This document shows, in pieces, positions 3,484 to 5,633 of a stretch of DNA of 5,633 nucleotides. The stretch is taken from NCBI GenBank assembly GCA_025362415.1, contig JANYGM010000496.1, positions 1 through 5,633 on the forward strand, written 5' to 3'. The notes beneath the pieces were generated by a model. The model saw nothing but the letters and a program-made list of their open reading frames with translations, was not told where the DNA came from and did not search any database. The first letter of the stretch is position 1. Each line of letters opens with the position of its first letter. Source of the stretch: a bacterium. Its GTDB lineage: Bacteria > Bacteroidota > Bacteroidia > Cytophagales > Thermonemataceae. Position numbers and translations under genes: made by a program.

Positions 3484-5633
3484 ATGAAGCCAATTTTATT
3501 AAAAATAAATGCCTTTGGGTCGTTTGCAGAGGAAACTAATATTGATTTTAGTAAATTTCATAATCAACCTATTTTTTTGATACACGGCAAAACAGGCGCT
3601 GGGAAAACCACTATTTTTGATGCCATTTGCTATGCTTTGTATGACGAAACCACAGGAATAAGAGGTTATGAGCAAATGCGTTCTGATTTTGCACCAAAAA
3701 ATCAGCGGTCTTTTGTGGAGTTTACTTTTCAGCTAAAAGACCGTTTTTTTAGGATAAAAAGAGAGTTTTGGATAAAAGGAACGCAAAAAACAAAAGCTGC
3801 AGACAAACCTCCTACGCCTAAAAAAGCAAAGAAAAGCAAAAAAGGAGAAGAAATTTTTGAGGAAATTACAGCGCAAATTGCTACAGAAATTGTAGCAGAT
3901 TTGCTTGAAAATAGTATAGAAAATCCCTTAGAAATTTCGTTGGAGCTTGCCCAAGATGCTGGAAAAGCACTTGATAGAACTACAGCTTTGGATTTTGATT
4001 ATAAGATAGAATTTGTTGAATTAGATGAAGAAATGAACGTAGTAACCGTTTTTCCTTCCAAAAAGAAAAGTGAAGTTAAAGAAATGATAGTGAAGTTGTT
4101 AGGTGTAAATGCTAATCAGTTTAGGCAAATTGTTATCCTTCCACAAGGCAAATTCTCTGAACTTCTACACGCAAAAGACAAAACGCCACTTTTGATGCAG
4201 ATTTTCAACGCAGATATTTACCAAAGAATTACTAAAAATATCTTAGAAATATCAAAAGAATACCAAAAAGAATACGAAAAAGATGATAACAAAGTAAATG
4301 CTTTGCTGAACTTTGTTCAATGCAAAAATGCTGAAGAATTAGAAGAGAAAATCCAAAATTTGAATGATTTGGAGCTTCTGGAAAAATCTATCAAAACAGA
4401 AGAGATAAATTACCAAAAAGCACTTTTAGAGCTTAATTTAGCAGAAAATACGGTAAAAGAAATCATAGAATTTGAGCAAACACAAGCCAAATATACCACA
4501 CATTTGAGCAAAAAAAATGAGTTTGAAGAGCTAGAAATTTTACTAGAAAAAGCGCAAAAAGCAGAAAAAGTAAAACACTTTTTAGAAAAAGTTGATACCT
4601 CTATAAACAAATTTGAAACGCAACAAAAGAAAATTACAAAACTAGATAAAGACATTGTAGAAATACAAATTTTGATAGCGGAAATTCTTGAAAAAGTGCA
4701 AAATCATTCTGCACTTTCTGCGCAAATAAATGAGGCTAAAAACAACATTGAGAAATATGAAAAACTAAAGCCACTTATCAACGAACTTAAAGTTTTACAA
4801 GTGGAAATAATGGGTTTATCTAAAAGAGAAAAAGAAGCTAAAATATTCATAGACAGTTGTAAAAGTGCAAGAATTGAGCTAGAAAATGAGCAACAAAAAC
4901 TAAATAAAGAATTTACTTTGCTGCAAGAAATAGCTTGTAAAGAGTCGTTTTTTGAATTGGAATTGAAACAATTTAAGGCTAAAAGCAAAAATTTTGGAGA
5001 ATATCAAATGCTCAAAAATAATAGCCTTATCTTGGAAAAAGACTATAAAAAATTAGGTGATTTGTACGAAAAAACGAACAACGAAAGAACTAATTTACAA
5101 CAAGTTTTTGAGCAAACAGAAAAGGCTTGGCGCAGTAATCAGGCATTTGTTTTGGCAAGCAAACTCGTTGATAATGCGCCTTGTATGGTATGTGGCTCAC
5201 TTACACATCCAACACCTGCTAACGTAAATGCGAGTGCAAGCGTGTTTGTAGGTTCTGAAAAAATTACTGATGAAATGCTTGCAGTTGCACAGAAAAATTA
5301 TGATAATGCAAAAGAAAAATACGAAAATTCTCTGAAAAACTATCAAAATAAAAATAATGAATTAACGGCTAACAATCAGAAAATCAGTTTTTTAAGTGAT
5401 AGTTTAGGAGAATTGGCAGATTTTGACAATGAAACTTTTGATTATCTACTGTATTCTCATCAAAACAACCTAAAACAAGCGCAAAACGCCACAAAAAAAC
5501 TTCTCAAAATCACGACGGATTTAGAGAAAAATAAAACAGAAATAACTGAAAATCAAACAAATACAGAACAAAAAAATGCTGAATTTGCTGAAATTTCTAA
5601 GCAAAAAGATAAGCAAGATTTCATTTTTAACGA
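3484..5633 (+). CDS. sbcC: SbcC, ATPase subunit of the SbcCD complex (3' end outside window)
   Basis: This is the bacterial Rad50 homologue, an SMC-like ATPase that controls SbcD. The frame is open for 716 complete codons to the window end; the family is usually about 1000 residues or more, so about a third is missing. Visible in order are the N-terminal strand MKPILLKINAFGSFAEE, Walker A GKTGAGKT at 35-42, the Q-loop region FRQIVILPQGKF (Gln221), a long Glu/Lys-rich coiled coil from about 245 to 560, and the zinc hook CMVCGSLTHP with Cys567 and Cys570, where two molecules join through a metal ion. A returning coiled coil follows from about 590. The signature motif and Walker B would lie downstream. 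One oddity is that Walker A and the Q-loop are about 180 residues apart because of a segment at about 105-172. That segment starts with a Lys/Pro-rich stretch (KPPTPKKAKKSKK) and then becomes acidic and helical. The ATG at 3484 is the natural start of the family's N-terminus. Confidence 0.96.
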   Translation, partial: MKPILLKINAFGSFAEETNIDFSKFHNQPIFLIHGKTGAGKTTIFDAICYALYDETTGIRGYEQMRSDFAPKNQRSFVEFTFQLKDRFFRIKREFWIKGTQKTKAADKPPTPKKAKKSKKGEEIFEEITAQIATEIVADLLENSIENPLEISLELAQDAGKALDRTTALDFDYKIEFVELDEEMNVVTVFPSKKKSEVKEMIVKLLGVNANQFRQIVILPQGKFSELLHAKDKTPLLMQIFNADIYQRITKNILEISKEYQKEYEKDDNKVNALLNFVQCKNAEELEEKIQNLNDLELLEKSIKTEEINYQKALLELNLAENTVKEIIEFEQTQAKYTTHLSKKNEFEELEILLEKAQKAEKVKHFLEKVDTSINKFETQQKKITKLDKDIVEIQILIAEILEKVQNHSALSAQINEAKNNIEKYEKLKPLINELKVLQVEIMGLSKREKEAKIFIDSCKSARIELENEQQKLNKEFTLLQEIACKESFFELELKQFKAKSKNFGEYQMLKNNSLILEKDYKKLGDLYEKTNNERTNLQQVFEQTEKAWRSNQAFVLASKLVDNAPCMVCGSLTHPTPANVNASASVFVGSEKITDEMLAVAQKNYDNAKEKYENSLKNYQNKNNELTANNQKISFLSDSLGELADFDNETFDYLLYSHQNNLKQAQNATKKLLKITTDLEKNKTEITENQTNTEQKNAEFAEISKQKDKQDFIFN

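Noticed and set aside
4410..4988. Two minus-strand ORFs rich in Ser, Phe and Cys inside sbcC
   Set aside because: They are the antisense reading of the Glu/Lys-rich coiled coil, which automatically yields Ser/Phe/Leu-rich open frames.

Overview
This is an AT-rich window with four substantial genes and unusually structured intergenic DNA. The organism is probably a member of the Bacteroidota, most likely of the Cytophagales type. The reasons are the low GC content, start codons preceded by A/T-rich sequence rather than a clear Shine-Dalgarno motif, a lipoprotein signal of the Bacteroidota kind (Cys followed by Lys-Lys-Lys), and spacers filled with short AATTCACAA-type repeats and small palindromes. 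The taxonomic placement is inference.

Layout. Positions 1-253 are very AT-rich and hold no gene I can support. A plus-strand gene (254-841) encodes an LPP20-like lipoprotein. It converges on a minus-strand gene (1828-1124) for a membrane-anchored DUF2459/TIGR02117-type protein. The 282 bases between them contain a strong intrinsic terminator, inverted copies of a short tandem repeat, and a 131-bp MITE-like element (951-1081). That element has 24-bp imperfect terminal inverted repeats, two perfect internal hairpins and an exact 8-bp flanking direct repeat.

The second half is an sbcDC locus: sbcD (2024-3175), a 308-base spacer, then sbcC (3484 onward, cut off by the window end after 716 codons). 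SbcD and SbcC are the bacterial Mre11-Rad50 nuclease, which processes double-strand breaks and cleaves DNA hairpins. SbcC here shows the Walker A motif, Q-loop and zinc hook; its signature motif and Walker B lie beyond the window. It also carries an extra Lys-rich segment of about 70 residues between Walker A and the Q-loop.

The most interesting signal is a family of small palindromes built on GGTG-N4-CACC. Three copies have a GAAA loop (or its complement) and sit next to sbcD and sbcC. The copies upstream of sbcD and of sbcC share orientation, 3' flank and a similar upstream stretch, so the two genes have matching leaders even though they are separated. A third copy in the spacer is inverted and supplies the stop codon of a 37-codon ORF that looks like a truncated gene remnant. 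The two hairpins inside the MITE-like element share the same core. The system itself (SbcCD) is known. What may be undescribed is the repeat family and its arrangement around a hairpin-cutting nuclease.
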